The position numbers and the translations under genes were made by a program. Under the pieces are notes generated by a model. It was not told the DNA's origin. It saw nothing but the letters and a program-made list of their open reading frames with translations, and ran no database searches. This document shows, in pieces, positions 14,960 to 15,266 of a stretch of 15,266 nt of DNA. Positions within the stretch are counted from its first letter, which is position 1. Each line of letters opens with the position of its first letter. Location of the stretch: contig JAADDB010000150.1 of the NCBI GenBank assembly GCA_013154135.1, positions 1 to 15,266 of the forward strand. Direction: 5' to 3'. Source of the stretch: Chloroflexota bacterium. Its GTDB lineage: Bacteria; Chloroflexota; Anaerolineae; JAADDB01.

Positions 14960-14986
14960 ATTGTACTCGTTCTGATGGCCTGACAA
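14960..14986 (-). promoter_or_regulatory. Probable promoter of folC-lon
   Basis: On the reverse strand TTGTCA (14986-14981, 5/6) is followed after 15 nt by TACAAT (14965-14960, 5/6). The spacer is shorter than the usual 16-18 nt, but both hexamers are good and the position, about 55 nt upstream of the folC start, is sensible. Confidence 0.5.
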
Positions 14987-15008
14987 AAACTCCATAGTGG
15001 GGGATGGG

Positions 15009-15050
15009 TAATGAGTAACGATTGACGATTAATGAGTAACGATTAAGGGG
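15009..15050 (+). repeat. Heptamer tandem array (5 units plus G-rich cap)
   Basis: The units are TAATGAG, TAACGAT, TGACGAT, TAATGAG and TAACGAT, then TAAGGGG, in unbroken 7-nt phase over 42 nt. The 14-nt dimer TAATGAGTAACGAT occurs twice here and again, inverted, at 3457-3470. This is the clearest array in the window. Confidence 0.85.
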
Positions 15051-15091
15051 GTTGGCGGAAGGGCGAGGTAGGCCGGGATGGGCGAAGAGCC

Positions 15092-15119
15092 TAACGCATA
15101 ACGAGTAACGAGTAAGGGG
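15092..15119 (+). repeat. Heptamer tandem array (3 units plus G-rich cap)
   Basis: The units are TAACGCA, TAACGAG and TAACGAG, then TAAGGGG, in exact 7-nt phase. It is in the same orientation as the array at 15009-15050, with the same cap, and lies 41 nt away. Confidence 0.8.
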
Positions 15120-15134
15120 CGGGAGGACCTTATA

Positions 15135-15195
15135 CGGCCGTTTGTGGCGATTCTCGGCCGGTTATGTGTCCATACAGAGCCCCCGAAGGGGGCTT
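15135..15195 (+). terminator. Terminator-like hairpin preceded by a second small stem
   Basis: AGCCCCC (15178-15184) and GGGGGCT (15188-15194) form a 7-bp stem with loop GAA, followed by TCTCTAAATTT on the + strand. Just upstream, two CGGCCG blocks (15135-15140 and 15155-15160) can pair around a 14-nt loop. No gene ends nearby on the + strand. It could therefore end an unannotated short transcript, or act in reverse for a gene beyond the window. Confidence 0.45.
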
Positions 15196-15222
15196 CTCTA
15201 AATTTAGCCCCGGGCGACCGGA

Positions 15223-15240
15223 CTTAATCGTTAATCGTTA
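15223..15240 (-). repeat. Heptamer tandem array (2 units, reverse orientation)
   Basis: Read on the reverse strand, the units are TAACGAT and TAACGAT, then TAAG. It faces the two arrays at 15009-15119, so the gap upstream of folC holds arrays in both orientations. Confidence 0.65.
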
Positions 15241-15266
15241 ACGTAAGGGTTGCGCAATCAGATGCC

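Larger units (their letters stand above)
14907..15266. other. 360-nt gene-free region upstream of folC
   Basis: No coding sequence is supported. In order, it contains the folC leader hairpin and promoter (14932-14986), two clean heptamer arrays (15009-15050 and 15092-15119), a GC-rich structured stretch ending in a terminator-like hairpin (15135-15195), and a reverse-oriented heptamer array (15223-15240). The next gene lies beyond the window. Confidence 0.7.

Noticed and set aside
15009..15240. Heptamer arrays as a CRISPR array
   Set aside because: The units are 7 nt, contiguous and have no spacers; no cas gene is present.

Overview
The window looks like a chromosomal segment of a fairly GC-rich bacterium. 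My best guess is a thermophilic member of the Chloroflexota. The clues are a lone ribonuclease J, a family 4 (iron-sulfur) uracil-DNA glycosylase, a coiled-coil PD-(D/E)XK-like protein with heptad repeats, a non-pyrrolysine MttB homologue, and frequent GTG/TTG starts. This placement is inferred from gene content and protein style; there is no rRNA or tRNA to test it.

Layout: four genes on the + strand fill 422-5130. They are a coiled-coil protein with a nuclease-like C-terminus, a type 4 uracil-DNA glycosylase, an unrecognised multi-pass membrane protein, and ribonuclease J. Six genes on the - strand fill 5202-14903. In transcription order they are folC (folylpolyglutamate synthase), lon (ATP-dependent protease), a polyamine-type ABC substrate-binding lipoprotein, a SPPY-class DNA methyltransferase, a PYROXD2/phytoene-desaturase-like FAD oxidoreductase, and an MttB/MtgB-like methyltransferase. 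The two blocks converge at 5131-5201 over a strong hairpin. folC-lon (35 nt apart) and substrate-binding protein-methyltransferase (25 nt apart) look co-transcribed. A good intrinsic terminator separates the oxidoreductase from the mttB-like gene.

Most of the genes are housekeeping: DNA repair, RNA decay, protein quality control and folate. The least ordinary part is the intergenic DNA. Short tandem arrays of a 7-nt unit (consensus TAACGAK, with TGACGAT and TAATGAG variants) occur at six places in gene-free DNA, plus one single unit. They lie in both orientations, and a 20-nt stretch is exactly shared between two arrays about 11.5 kb apart. A second family, with the core CCCGTCCGCRGCCRAG, recurs upstream of the + strand genes. 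Two longer copies of it (about 110 nt each) lie in the 331-nt gap at 2172-2502, flanking a near-perfect 50-nt palindrome. No CRISPR array, insertion sequence, prophage or complete defence system is visible.
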